A DNA stretch of 64,000 bases from Parelaphostrongylus tenuis (GCA_019055375.1 JAHQIW010000814.1:1-64000), one strand, 5' to 3'; shown: positions 1-11,885, counted from the first letter of the stretch. Made by a program: numbers and translations. The notes: generated by a model not told the origin, from the sequence alone.

Positions 1-41
1 GAGTCACTCGACGATCGGCACGGCAGGTGATGCAGGTGTCG
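1..41 (+). mobile_element. RTE retrotransposon 3' end (fragment)
   Basis: The first bases match the 3' terminus of the RTE copies elsewhere in the window: codons for the end of the reverse-transcriptase ORF (GAGTCACTCGACGATC) followed by a short repetitive tail with GGTGATGCAGGTG. The same junction occurs near 10760-10804, 27565-27610 and 55590-55623. The rest of the element lies outside the window or was never inserted (5' truncation is normal for RTE). Confidence 0.7.
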
Positions 42-178
42 AAGTAAACTAGAGACAACATCCAAAGAACTTGATGACTACAGGCAGCGAGCTCGGGTAT
101 GTAAAATAGATCAGTTGGAAAACGTGTTAAGACATATGGATCACACGTAGCAGCTCTTCCGTGTGCTTGAAGCATCTA

Positions 179-921
179 TTAGGTCCACTCATAAGTTCTG
201 TCACTAGATTAATATACCCCAAATTTATTAACCAGAAGTATTCAAAATTGCTTAACAACACTCCAAAGTAGGGGCTATCACACTGAGCATATTTTTGTCA
301 TCTCTCAAAATACAAATTAATGCCGCTTTGTGAAGAATTTTCTGAGGTTTCTTTTGGTACCAAACCTATCCGTGCTTGGGGCATCGTGGCCGCTCAACGA
401 AGCCTCTTTTGCAATTTGCTACCTTACGAGTACGATTTGGGACGCGATGCACAGATCGCCTTCGAGAACATTAACCGTGCAAAGGCTCGAGGAATTGTGT
501 CCAGACTAGCGTTTCGGTTCTTTGCTATGTTTCACGTCAGCAACATCAATATGGAGGACCAGCTGAACTTTGAACGTCCAGGCGAAGTTAAACGAGAGGT
601 CGCCATTGAAGTGATCGAAGAGGATCCGACTTTGACTATCGAGGAATTGACCGACAATTTTGTCTGCGCTCATGCGACAGTCAGCGGAAAATTGAAGGCA
701 GCAGGCAAGATGTAGAAAGGGTCGACAGATTCCACTCAAGCTCACTCAAGCACGAATGCGCAAACGCAACAATATTTGATACGGTTTGTTGCCTGAGGAT
801 AGCAGAACTGTGTTCAGGCTGATGGTGTTTACTTTATGTGGTGTTGTTAAGCACTTCAAATTACTTCTGGTTAATGAATTTGGTGCACTGCTCTAGTGTC
901 AAAGCTTATGAGAAGACCTAA
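179..921 (+). mobile_element. Small mariner relic with TIRs and TA target duplication
   Basis: A 743-bp element begins TTAGGTCCACTCATAAG and ends with its inverted counterpart CTTATGAGAAGACCTAA. Both ends are flanked by TA (177-178, 922-923), the mariner target duplication. Imperfect TIR similarity runs about 80 bp inward. Inside, 320-715 encodes the N-terminal part of a mariner transposase: an HTH-like LLPYEYDLGRDAQIAFENI segment and a second HTH with EEDPTLTIEELTDNF. The catalytic DD(34)D half is absent, so it is a deletion derivative. Related termini occur at 32829-33412 and 62646-62982. Confidence 0.85.
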
Positions 922-1002
922 TAACACGCATAATGAGAGATTTGAAGGAGTTGGAGAAATTCAAAACAGAGGCACAAAACAGCTTAGAGTCTTCTAAGGT
1001 CC

Positions 1003-4000
1003 TCAGGTATGCCACTGCGAGCAATAAAACGTTGCCTTTGTCGTTATCATATAGAAGAAAAATCTATTAACGGTGATTTTTTAGAAAGAAATGAGTGGAA
1101 TCTGTGTTGTCGACCACACTATCTGTGCGAACATAGCAAGCAATTAGATAAATGGAATTAATCGTAATGAAAGTTCTCTTTACCTCCATGTCCTCGTCGA
1201 GACAAACAATAGCTGCGGCATTCGTGAACTGACCACAATAATTCGGAGCCGAAAATACGGTTATAAGTCGACGTCCTGCCATCATCTCATAGCCGTCTTG
1301 AACTACCTTAACTCATTTCGATAGTGACCGGGTACTTTTCCATTTGGTAGCTCAGGTTTGTAAGCCTATTCCTTTCGCTGGACAAGAAGTCTTCATAAAG
1401 AGTGTTAGTAATTGTTCGAAAGCACAACTCTCTGGCTAGCGCGGCAAGTGCTGATTTTTCAAAAAAGATCTGTTCATATTACTTCAGCAAAAGGAAAACT
1501 TTTGTGTTCCACACTAGCATATTTTTGGCATTACAGAGCTCTTTCTTCAGACTGTTAGTAATCATTCTGATAGCATACGATTGAATTATTTCACGACCAT
1601 GTTTATTTTCTGGAAAGACAGTCTTCTGCAGTGTAGCAAGGGAAATAATATTGATTAACATATCCTAGTATGTGTTTTTTTTGACCAATTCCCGAGCTGC
1701 GAGGTGGGGAAACGAGGGCACGGGTTCGCCGCGATTATTGCATGGTGCCTATGTGACGTGTGATTTCTGTTGTTTAATTAGTAATTATTCTCCGCTTTAG
1801 AATAAACTTTAGATTGAACGTCTGATCCTGATACTAAGAAATTTTTCATACAAGTTCATGTTATTTTCGTGCTTCTAACGAAGTAACAGTAAAATTGTGC
1901 AGCTGATGTGAAACATATTTTTTTTGGATTTTACAGCGTTATAAGAGCGTTTTTTTTTCATAAAACGGCTACGTATGGCGTTAGCCAAATACTCAGGTTT
2001 CGAGTGAGTACTAGCGCTCTTTATGAAAAGTTCTTGCTAGCGAAACGGATAGGCTTAAGAATCTGTGCCATCAAACAGAAATGAACCGAAAAATGATACA
2101 CTAAGCAGAGGAAAAAGTTCCTTACCACCAGCGAAAAAATTTGAATTTTATCTTTGTTTTGCACAGTATCGGTTAATGTAAGTTCATGGAAATATCTCAG
2201 GATTATTTTCACAAGAATTTTCCATGGCAACGCCACTTATTAAGCACCCCACAGTGGTTCGTCGTAAACGCGCGCTGTTTCAACAAAGCTATGCCAAACC
2301 TAACACCCCAAAAAGACTAAATAAATGATTGATGAACTGGAGGGAATCGTGTTCTTGCCGCACCCAACCTAGAAAAAAGATGCTACGCAGTCTTATCATG
2401 ATTTCTTTCCTCACTGGAGTATTTTCTGCGTGGAAGCTGTTTAGGGATATTTCATCAAGTTGAAGAGCTTTATCAGGAGTTTCCTGATCTAAAGCCAAGG
2501 AAAGGGGATTTCGAGCACATCCGAAGTTTAGCAGATCTATCGCAGAAGATCGCGGTTAACGATGGTCTTTACTCTAAAGAACACTGAGAGAATCTAGTGA
2601 TGAGCAAAATTTCGACCTCAAACGGGAGTTGTACTCGCGTTTTGCCCATACCGGGGGCGGAGCGCGTGCTACCACTACACCACCGAGGCCACCGCACATG
2701 AGGAATCTTGGCTCTATGTATGTACAGTGGCTGTCAGCTTAACTAGGTTTAGAAAGCGATATGTGCTCACCCGACCACACGTGTCAGTGGTTGGTGGCTG
2801 ATACCTACGACAGTGAGGTAGTGAAGAAGGAGTAAGTGGTGGTCTCGGTGGTGTAGTGGTAGCACGCGCTTCCAGTATGTGTAAAACGCGGGTTCAACAC
2901 CCGCCTGAGATTGGATAATGGCCCTCCGCTTAATTCTCTTAGGCTTGTTTGACACATCGTAACACTGCGAAAAAAGCATTTAAAACATAAGGAATTTTGA
3001 AGAGTAATTATTGTTGACATGATTGCAATGGGAAGATGTGATTTTACCTTTATCCTTTCTGGAATCATCTTTCTTACCTGATGTGCACGAATAATCAATC
3101 TATACCCAGCATGTGACAAGCTTGTTGAACGACACCTTTTCCGAACATGTAGCTTATTCCTAAGATACACAGCAATGAGCGTGTTGAGACGCTTTGAGAA
3201 GTGCACTACAACATAAGAACGCTAATACTAGATGAATTTTGTCGCTAATGCTAGTCAACTCGCTGCTTTAGCTTAGTCAACAATCCATTACTGATCAACT
3301 GCGGATGTTGAACTGACTTTTGCTACGGACTAATAGGTTTTGAAGTGGTGATGTGATCAGATATAAATATAAATAGTGATTAAGCCATAGAATACTTTTA
3401 CCTCTGATGGAATGAAACCATCCATCTCCTTTATTAGTTGGATCTGACCATGTAAGATCGATGAGCAATCCACGATCGAGTGGTTCGCATGGGCGGGGTA
3501 TGTTACGAATTACATCTAGATGGTTCAATTCTGGTGATAGCCCTCCGTGCATACATAAAACCTGAAAACTCCTAGCACTTGATTCATATCACAGTTCCAG
3601 TTTTTCGTTTTTCTGAGATTTGTGGCACGTGTAGAAACATTTCTGAGATTTGTAGCACGAAGTTGACACTACAGACAAGAATCGAAAAGATTTATCTGAA
3701 ATCTCTGAAATAACAGATAGAGTACCGGATTTCTGTAAGCTATGTTGTTTAGGTTACGGAAAGCGGTAATTTTTCCCTATTCGCACACAACTTCAGCCCT
3801 CAAGCGAAACACTTTATTTGTTTCTTCCTAAAAAGCTCTGATGGTTATTCAACAGCTCAAATCTTTACAAATTCAATCAATTTTAAAATGGCCTGCCCGC
3901 TAAGCTGCAACCTTAAAAATTAAGAAATGCTTCACACTCAAGCATTTTTTGCTGAGCAAAGCTTTTTCCTCAAACTTTCAGTAATCATTAGATATATTAG

Positions 4001-7000
4001 ATCTCAACAGTTCGAATGATGGACTTAGTGTTCCAAAAAGATTTTTTGTCGCCCTGTAACATTGAGAATAAAATGCATTTCACATGCACGCGCATTCTTT
4101 GCTTCGATATGTGGACGGAATTTCGCAACATCGACATCAAGCCATCGCTCTTCGGAACATTGCACAAGCCCTAGCCGATATGATATGTGCGCCAAGTGCA
4201 AAACCTAATCCTCCTTAGGCTGCAGCAACGGGCTAAAAAGTCTTTTTTGAGAACCAAGGACAGCATTGAAATAGTGAAGATTTGTATTGTTGAATTATTA
4301 TCTATCTATGATGTATAGACATCATAGATCTACAAAAGCAGCTGTGTCCAGCGAAAACAGCCTGAATGTGAGGAATAATTTAATTTTTACAACTAGATCG
4401 CAGAAAAAAATATGCTCAAGAACAGCTACACCGTTAGATTCTCAAGATTTGAGCTATCCAATGACTGCTAGTACTCTAAAAAAAAGCAACAACGCGTCTT
4501 TAGCAAGGAGCTGAACATCGATGCGTTTAGGGAAAAGGTGCTCAAAGCGCTTAGAGAAATAAAGTTTCACATTCCATATTTTCACACACTGCAACATTAA
4601 TCAACAATTTATATACCTACGAGGAAAATGCTTAACCCTTTGGGGATCCACCGTTGATAGACAGGCAGCGTTGTACCGTCGCTTGCGCAGGCAGTCGCAA
4701 GCAGGCAGCATCTGCATGCTTGTGTACGTATGTTTGGTTGTCTGCCGACCTTCCCGCCAAACGCGGCGCCGCCATTACAGTAGCCGAGTAAGAGTTGACG
4801 TAGCGCGGCTTGGTACGAAATTACCTACGTCCTTGAAGGGTTGAAGTAGTTCACTGCATATTTTAGTCACGATACTCTGATAAAAAACTATTATACGTCC
4901 AGGTATGAGTGCAGTGCAATAACTAGAAGTGCTCTGCAACGCACTCGTGGCAAATGGCTCACTCTCGCGCCCAAAGCTCACCAAGCTTTGAATCCCTCCA
5001 GGGTCCACATATTCATACCAGATTTGCCTGAGGAACTAGCAGACCGCTGAACATTGATAGGCCACTGTAATTAACTTTAGAGGGCCAGATATGTAGTCAC
5101 CCGACTCTGACGATGCTCAACCCCTTAGGCGCGACAGACCATGGCGGTGGCCCTGCTTTGCCGCCCTCGACGAGCACTATGTAGTGCTGACGCGTTTAGT
5201 AATGCTGGCCATCGGGAAGAAGGTTGCTAGTTCGATTCGCAGCAGTTTTTCAACGGCTAGCTTTTCGTGTCAAATAGTAATAATTTTTCCTCTCCAACGT
5301 AATTATTATAGCATGAAAGCGCACACTTCTCAAACATTTCAGTACTTTTTCATACGAAACGTATATCCATGAAGTAACAATGCATATACGACCTTTTTTC
5401 TCATTTCTTTCGACACTGCCGTAAAAGTCAAATTCGAAAACATATTTGGCACAGTGTGCGACTTTTTAAAAAAAACTTATATGGAAATGGATAGACTTAG
5501 TTTTGCGAAACCTGTGCGCTCGCTTCGTTATTACTGCACAGATCTATGTGTCGTACCAAAAAGTATCGATTTGTGAGACAACTAGGCGCTTCTTTGCTAA
5601 AATTGCGTCTATAGAACTCTCAATACTAATCGACACTGAAAAATCACACCAAAATAACCAGAGTGAAGAGTCGTTCAAAGAAGGGGTTGGAGGGGGGCGA
5701 ATCGAACCAGCAATCTTATTCCGGACGGCTGCTATCATTGACCAATCCGCATTACAAACCTCTCGACCAAGCACGCGAGGCGGTGCAAACGCATTGGGCC
5801 TGTCTGCCCAAAAGGTCAAGGAAATCTATAGCATGACCAATTTTTAGAGATCGTGTCGAGAGTTTTATCTTCTGATATCTATAAGCGTTGATATGCTTGA
5901 CATCTCTTAAAGTTAGCGAAATGGACGAGTTGAAATTTCGACTTAACGTACCTTTTTGGATATGAGTCCAGAAAGCGGTATTCGATTAAAGCACCATTGA
6001 AAGTCCCACCACAATCCAGCACCATACTTCATCACACATTCATTGTAGAAACCGTAGATTTTGTTTACTGCCGGAGTCTCATGATTTCCACGAAGCAGAT
6101 AAATGCGATCGCGATAACGAAGTTTAAGAGCAAATAGGAGAATAATGACCTGAAATGATGCAATGGCATGGTTGCCATTTTTCGAAAATGTCAGTAAAGT
6201 ACTTTGAATGCGGATATGATAATTAGTCCCACAATCAGTGAAAATAAACTTCACCAAAACGCATAAATTCACTAACAGGTGCGAGTAATTACAAACTTTG
6301 TGTCTTCATAATTTTTCACTAGTGCTCAGATTATCAGCATTTCGACCGTATCATCAACACGTGATGCTCCAGATACATAATAAGCAATGTACATGGAGAG
6401 AAAATATTGGTCAACTTTAATATAGAATCAAAATTGATTAAAGGAAAATCTATTAGAATCTGAAAGTCTTCGTGTACGGAATGCAAAATCTGTTTTCTAC
6501 CGAGGCGAAGTAATATTACCAAATTTGAGGACACTGAATTATACATGAATCTCAAACGGGATTTGAACCCGCGTCCCACCCGTATCAGGTGTGCGTGACA
6601 TTGCTACAACCAGTGTTTAAAAAAAGATAAGTGGCGCAGAGGGTGGGCATGGTGGTGTAGTAGCATGCGCCTTCCATTTAGGTGAGACACGGGTTCAACT
6701 CCAGGCTAAGATTCTGAGCTTTAGATAACACTCAATATCCTTGGATATGTAGTTATAACATTGAAATAAGGCCATATTCTTGAAATCTGCGGAATATTTA
6801 GTGGTACCTAGCTACTCTATTTATATCATACGAGAATAGTGATTCAAATGCCCATTTTTAGCATTATATGACAGGCTTTTGTTTTATACAACTCGCAGAT
6901 CTTAGTGAAATTTTTTTCTTGAACGTCAATATTACCTCAACACCTTGCGGTCCTCGGTCAACGTAATCTCCAAGGAAAAGGAGCCTCTCCTGAGGTGCTC

Positions 7001-7252
7001 GGCCGACAAGGTCAAACATGCGGTTCATGTCCTTCAAGAAACCATCTCAATTTTGATTCATCATTATCTGTCGTTAAATCAGTTTTCGACAGAATTTTGC
7101 ATAAATTGTGTGAGTCATGTGCATACTATGTCTTGAAAATGAAAGTTGTAAAATTCTCAATATACCTGAAACTGAGCATGAATATCACCAATAACTTTTA
7201 TCGGGACTTCACATTCGCACAAATTGTTCTCCTCCATGAACACTAGTGCGGC
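1003..7252 (-). CDS. PP1-like serine/threonine protein phosphatase (gene span, frameshifted)
   Basis: Catalytic subunit of the PPP family, dephosphorylating Ser/Thr with a two-metal centre. Exons in coding order: 7252-7166, 7031-6936, 6149-5952, 3561-3402, 3159-3078, 1306-1184 and possibly 1035-1003 (ending in a stop). Splice phases join cleanly. Metal-site motifs are all present in order: [34 protein letters not shown], and the SAPNYCGQF loop. The first motif has Ala where PP1 normally has Gly (GDxHG). Exon 3159-3078 is 82 bp, one base short of the length needed. The frame changes at 3096-3100, between MLGID and LIIRAHQ, and the protein would stop at once there. The N-terminal exon before AALVFMEE was not found. 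Introns contain tRNA-like repeats. PP1 family is certain; whether it is functional is open (see findings). Confidence 0.88.
1370..1660. repeat. Foldback element F1, fragment
   Basis: Shares a terminal motif (CTGGA...AAGT.TTCATAA...GTTAGTAA..TTCGAAAGC) and an internal CTTCTGCAGTGTAGCAAGGGAAATAA segment with copies near 33830-34135 and 44070-44800. It lies in the PP1 gene just upstream of exon 1306-1184. It overlaps two small ORFs that are not credible genes. Confidence 0.5.
2629..2990. repeat. Repeat A, head-to-head pair of tRNA-like units
   Basis: A minus-strand tRNA-like unit lies at about 2629-2700 and a plus-strand unit at 2838-2915. The plus unit has an A-box-like TGGTGTAGTGGTAGCACGCG and a B-box-like GGGTTCAACACCC, about 72 bp apart end to end. 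It sits inside a longer ~260-bp repeat (2725-2985) that begins near GTGGCTGTCAGCTTAACT and ends AACACTGCGAAAAAAGC. The same flanks recur at 14473-14765 and 37160-37475, so the tRNA-like box is internal to the repeat unit. It lies inside the PP1 gene intron. Confidence 0.75.
3700..4900. other. Intron sequence of the PP1 gene, no gene seen
   Basis: AT-rich intron between phosphatase exons 5952-6149 and 3402-3561. A GC-richer patch near 4636-4790 starts TTAACCCTTTGGGGATCC, which resembles the terminus of the TTAA-flanked MITE at 22589, but no partner end was found. The open frame at 4287-4514 has no recognisable features. Confidence 0.4.
4905..5110 (+). repeat. SINE C copy (degenerate tRNA-like head)
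   Basis: Matches the plus-oriented SINE C order: tRNA-like head (AGAAGTGCTCTGCAACGCAC, ATGGCTCACTCTCGCGCCC), then AGCTCACCAAGCTTTGAATCC, a GAGGAACTAGCAGACC-type body and AGGCCACTGTAAT. Better preserved copies are at 36172-36478 and 40612-40915. The B box is badly eroded. Confidence 0.6.
5688..5800 (-). repeat. tRNA-like repeat D
   Basis: The reverse complement reads as a tRNA with a long variable arm: A-box-like TTGGTCGAGAGGTTTG and B-box-like GGTTCGATTCGCCCCC, about 90 bp in all. This resembles a Leu/Ser-type tRNA head. No second copy was found, so it could be a tRNA pseudogene. It produces overlapping ORFs on both strands that are not genes. Confidence 0.5.
6540..6720. repeat. Repeat A, closely spaced head-to-head pair
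   Basis: A minus-strand tRNA-like unit (6543-6610, B-box complement GGGATTTGAACCCGCG) faces a plus-strand unit (6640-6718, TGGTGTAGTAGCATGCGCC then GGGTTCAACTCC), only about 30 bp apart. Together they could form a long hairpin. It lies in a PP1-gene intron. Confidence 0.7.
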
Positions 7253-7554
7253 CTGTGATAGTATCACATTATTTCGTGGTAAAAGTTGTTTTTATGACTT
7301 ATTTGTAGCTCTGAGACCAAGTTAGAGGTTTATTGACTTGATTTTATGTTCGATTCTGTAAACATTTCGCTTATAAACTACTAGATTTCCACGTTTTTAT
7401 GTGATCTAGCGCCCCAAAACTCATATAGTGTTAACTTGAACCAATGCGCATCTGGGCAGTACAGGTCCGATCCGTTGTCTTGTATAGGTTTCGCAAATGT
7501 CAAAGCGTTTCTATTACAAATGTCGTTGTTGTGCTCAGAACATTTTCCCTTACG

Positions 7555-7690
7555 CTTGATAAATTTGGGAAACCTTTATTGACCTTTATTTATTTGATGA
7601 GCCCTTACCAGACCACATGACAAGTTGGCTCAAATAATAATAAAAGGATATATTGAAATTTGAGCGTGGTCTAAACAAAGCACTTTATCC
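7555..7690 (-). repeat. MITE B, one-arm fragment
   Basis: Contains CAGACCACATGACAAGTTGG, CTCAAATAATAAT and GAAATTTGAGCGTGGTCT, the right arm of MITE B (fuller copies at 20868-21412, 26133-26522, 46657-47150, 53710-54235). It lies upstream of the first identified phosphatase exon. Confidence 0.65.
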
Positions 7691-7978
7691 AATGAATCTA
7701 TTTGGATATAATCTAGAGACAGATACTAGACTTTTCGTATTTTGGCATACTGAAGTTTGGAACTAAAAAATTATCAACTGCAAGTTCCAGTTTTCCATGA
7801 GGAATCAGCTCGGCAAAAATTCTGCGACATTTCTCTAAGGACTCGCAAATTGTCACGAGCAAAATCTCAAACTGTCGAACATTGTGGAAGAGGGGAAACA
7901 AGTCGAATAAAAGAAATGATGAGTTTCACAAAGCAACTGATGTTGTTTAAGAAAATGTGCTCACCCTTCTAAGCCTTA

Positions 7979-8480
7979 CTAACAAGTAAATGACCTTAAT
8001 ATTAAATGTTTGCTTAATTCACTATCTGATGCACTCCCGGTTAAATGGAATTGAGCTAGAAGCATTTCAAAAGTGGTCGTTGTCGCGCTCCTGAGACTAT
8101 CGAACCAAGAAATTGAACACAGAATCCAAATAACCTCACTCCGATATCTCAATAACTGCCATCTAGAGACAAAACCAATGAGTCTTCCAATCTGCGAACA
8201 GTTATCTGTTTTAATGGCAGACACTACATTTTGTAATCTTTTGGGCACTTAACCAAGAAGAACCGAGATGCAACCATAGACATAAACAAGTTATAGAAAT
8301 GTTTGGGTTCTATGGATTTAAGCGGAGAACTTTGTGACACTCAATCAAATGTCCAAACTCACATGCTCTCTATCACGTTTTCTGAACAGTCACTACATCC
8401 GCCGTTTCCATCGACCACTTAATCTCCTACTCCTCTTCATTCTTCGATATAGATTCACCGTTCTTATCGAAGGATAATCT
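7979..8480. other. No recognisable gene
   Basis: A 89-codon minus-strand frame (8248-7979) has no splice or family signal I recognise. The missing N-terminal exon of the phosphatase could lie between here and 9 kb, but I could not place it. Confidence 0.3.
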
Positions 8481-8494
8481 CAACGATCCCACGA

Positions 8495-8825
8495 TTCATT
8501 TCAATAAGTAAGGATAAAGGATAAAGCTCTCGGCGTTGATCAATCCCTGAGGGATGCGCCATGCATTCGACTTCAATTTTTAACTTCGTTTGAGGTGATT
8601 GAATGCATATCTGGCCTTTACAATGACTCGCGGAGGCCTCCCGCTGAACCGAGTCAGTGCTGCTTATCCTCCCAGACAAGTCTGAGACCAGTCTGGTACG
8701 AATTTACCGACCCCGGAGGGATGGATGGCTTGGTGAGCCATGAGCGCGAGATCGAATCATTGACCTCGTGTGCGACGCAGGGCACCTCCAACCACTGCGC
8801 CACATGCGCTCATTTCAATAAGTAG
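8495..8825 (-). repeat. SINE C, near full length
   Basis: The minus strand reads: tRNA-like head (GCGCAGTGGTTGGAGGTGCC, then GATTCGATCTCGCGCTC), CTCACCAAGCCATCC, TCTGAGACTTGTCTGGGAGG, CAGCGGGAGGCC, CATTCAATCACCTCAAACGA and GGCGCATCCCTCAGGGATTG, ending AGCTTTATCC. About 330 bp. The head carries A and B boxes expected of a tRNA-derived SINE. Confidence 0.8.
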
Positions 8826-9012
8826 CCAAATGAAAATGAAACTCAATTTGTGGTTTTTTTTCTACTGTCGACATGAAGCAACTATGTTTTGACTTTTGAA
8901 GCAGTTGATCTCCACTTCGTTCACAATTACCATGATGGTTTGTATTTATCGTACGAAATCTGCGAAAAGAGAAGCACACTAAATAATACTAAAATCTATC
9001 GTGCATATTTTA

Positions 9013-9131
9013 TAGAACTTTGCGAAAGAAAGGGAAGCAGCGTGGCTAAATGCTGGGGAGTTAATCATCACACAGAAGTATTGGATATATTGCAAAGACA
9101 TGAAAAGATACTTAGAGAACATGGAGAATAG
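9013..9131 (+). CDS. Candidate terminal exon, unidentified
   Basis: A TTTTATAG acceptor at 9004-9012 is followed by an open frame encoding KCWGVNHHTEVLDILQRHEK and ending in TAG at 9131. The composition looks coding, but no upstream exon with matching phase was found and no family is recognised. It may be a chance ORF. Confidence 0.25.
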
Positions 9132-10070
9132 ATACAATTCAAAAGTCACATATAGGCTTATAGAACTTAAAAACTCACAAATTAGTTAAGAGGGTTCGTG
9201 GAGAAGTAAGTCAGCGAATTCAACTAATGGGACGCAGGTTGCTTTTGCTTTAAAGCGGGCCGTACCGAAGCGAACCGATATCACTGAGCGTTAAGCGCGC
9301 GAGCAAAATGACGGAGTGGTAAAATGGTTAATGCGATCCGAATGCGCGAATTAAGATCTCTGCAAATATTATGGTTTTATTGCTGCCATTCAGCTTTAAT
9401 GTATCCAGGCTTTCGTTGTCATAGTTTATCTGATTTTTGGATTAGTTGCAGTTGTAATGAATTATAATACACTTTAGCGTTGCCACCTACTTGGTTAATA
9501 ACTGCGACCACCTCTTGGAAAGACACCACATTGACAATAGAAATGTCCATTCGATTGTAGAGACCTGAATTTAGTACATCAAATGTTACGTGGCTTCGAA
9601 AGATGTGCTTTCAAGAACTTTGTAGCTACATCGAATCACTTCGTCTTCTGGAATGTGTAAGATTACAGTTTTTTTATCTCACGCCGATTTCACGTATTGA
9701 TCAGAAATAATGATAAGTCCATTCAAACACCCATTCCCATTCTACGGGTTTCTAGCGCATCTTAATGAGTCTTGCCTGTTCATATAACCAACGGAACTGT
9801 AACCTTACTGCTAAAGTTTGGTCTACTTCTTGATTACCAAAAAAAAGCTATATCATCAGCTTCTACTCAATGACATACATAGCTAGTCTACCGAAAACTC
9901 AAGCGTCTTCTAATTATTTGGAGTAATTGAGTTTCACTATGTTCATTTATGAGATATTATGGAATTTAATCTCTATGGTGGCACGGTCCACAAAAAGGAA
10001 AATGAGTTCTATAAGATTGCAGTCAATTAGAGAAACAAAGATCAAACTATTATATTTAATTACTATTATA
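9132..10070. other. No gene seen
   Basis: AT-rich. The patch 9308-9360 (GGAGTGGTAAAATGGTTAATG) vaguely resembles a tRNA but does not close a cloverleaf by eye. No exon or repeat was recognised. Confidence 0.4.
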
Positions 10071-10073
10071 TTT

Positions 10074-10804
10074 AATCAATCTAACAAAAACAATGTTCAT
10101 GAGGAACGGATGGGTTTCTAATGCCCCATTCACGCTCAACGGAACGACAATCTCCGAATGCTCCAGTTACCTCTATCTAGGTCGTGAAATCAACATGATG
10201 AACGACCTAGCTCCAGAGTTAAGCAGGAGGAAACGAGCGGCTTGGGGAACGTTTAAGAGCATCGAAGATGTAGTGAAGAGGACAAAGAACATCCGACTCC
10301 GTGCCCACCTTTTCGACTCGACAATTATCCCTGCCCTGACGTATGCAGCCGAAACCTGGTAGCTACGTAAGCAGGATAAAAGATCACTTGCCGTTATCGA
10401 ACGCGCAGTCGAAAGGTCAGTGCCCGTACCACGCAAATGAGAGGAAGGATCCGAAGTTCCGAACTACGTCAACGATCAAAAATCAGAGACGCCGTTCTAC
10501 ACGCCAGGATATCGAAAAAAGGTGGGCCGGACACGTGATGCGCTTCAACGACAACCGATGGACGAGAGCCGTTACCGACTGGATTCCTCGGGACGTCAAG
10601 CGCTCTAAAGGAAGACCACTGACCCGTTGGTCCGATTTCTTCACGAAAGCGATAGAAGAAAGATATGATGCTCAGCGAATCCCTAGAGCGAGGAGGACCC
10701 ACTGGGCTACTGTTGCACGCGATAGGGAAAAATGGAAGCGTTGCTGGTACCCGCTCGAGTCACTCGACGATCAACGGGACGACAGGTGACAGGTGACAGG
10801 TGAT
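10074..10804 (+). mobile_element. RTE non-LTR retrotransposon, 5'-truncated 3' end
   Basis: Encodes the C-terminal part of the RTE polyprotein downstream of the reverse transcriptase core: SSYLYLGREINMMNDLAPEL, LRAHLFDSTIIPALTYAAET, RWAGHVMRF, TDWIPRDVKRSKGRP, ARRTHWATVARDREKWKRCW. There is a stop at TW* (about 10362) and a frame change near 10420. The 3' end carries CAGGTGA repeats (10783-10804), as RTE elements often do. It begins abruptly, typical of target-primed 5' truncation. Confidence 0.92.
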
Positions 10805-11885
10805 ATTTAATTACCGCCCACGGATCGCAAATCATTTGCTACTATATTTTTGAAAACCAAATCCCTCTAGACATAGGTAGCCCTCTAGGTACGGTTCGTC
10901 GTATCCTGAGAAATAAATTGGGCCATCTAATAGCCAATTCCTTAGCGCAGTCGTTCCGTGCTGGGCCAGATTATACCTGATTGTACGAATATTCGCGCTA
11001 ACGGTAAGGTAAGGGACATTAACTGAATCCAAAGTATGTTGCGTTTGGCGAAGACATTGAACTGAAACGTATACCTAACTAGCGGTTACTACATGAAAAT
11101 ATACATCGGTAAAGCGGACTTGTTCTAAGTACAACAGAAAATAATCAGACTAAAGGTCTTCAATAATATCCAGTAAAAATGCCAAATAACAATATTTTTC
11201 TGTTGAGTAGATGTAATTGCAGTGATTACTATTAGTGATCTAGCTATTTGGCGACGTTACATATGCCATATTTCTGACAAAAATATGAAGTGTGTTTCAC
11301 TCGAAGGAAGTATTCGATAAAAGTGATTGAACTAACTGTTTAATCGCTTGATGATATCGTCCAATTGTTCATTTGTTAGAACTAGCGTGGACATCAGGAT
11401 GGGATTGCTGAGTGGAAGAGAAGATGACCGAAATGAAGAAGCACACCGATTCTGTCGTTTTTATAGTATTGAAATAACCAGCTTCGTGTTATATTCATCA
11501 AAGATAAGATCTTTATGTGTATCGAAATCAAATGTTCAGATATGTGATATATGTAAACATGAACGGTAGTAGTTGAAAATCAATTGTAGCGATAAATGCA
11601 GCTTGTGATGATGCTCGTTAATATGATATAGCAAACATGAATTATGTTTATTTACGCAGATTTTTCCTTCATTTTATCTCTCATATAGCAGTGTTAGAAT
11701 ATGATATTAGGTGCACAAATATGACTCCGCCGTTCAATTATTTCTTGCTGCAATGATAGTAAAGGTAAAGAAATGCAAACTCCTTTTTTCCACTAAAAAT
11801 GGCGCAAAATATGTTATGATCTTTTTGCTCAAATGTGCGTTAGAAAGCTATTCATATGTCTTCAGTACTTTATCATTTATAATTT
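10805..11885. other. No gene seen
   Basis: AT-rich spacer. Small open frames at 11348-11569 and 11711-11896 lack splice context and recognisable motifs. Confidence 0.4.

Noticed and set aside
320..715. 131-codon ORF as a host (SETMAR-like) gene
   Set aside because: It is the N-terminal half of a mariner transposase inside an element with TIRs and TA duplications; no SET domain or catalytic half is present.
2838..2915. Functional tRNA gene
   Set aside because: The same box is embedded in a dispersed ~260-bp repeat present in many diverged copies; the anticodon stem is imperfect.
7713..7901. Frame with ICESLEKCRRIFAEL as the missing phosphatase N-terminal exon
   Set aside because: Superficially like the PP1 LC..xR.IF motif, but it would duplicate the region already encoded by exon 7166-7252 and has no phase-compatible donor.
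9308..9365. tRNA-like patch
   Set aside because: Only a loose A-box resemblance and no B box; cannot be folded as a cloverleaf by eye.
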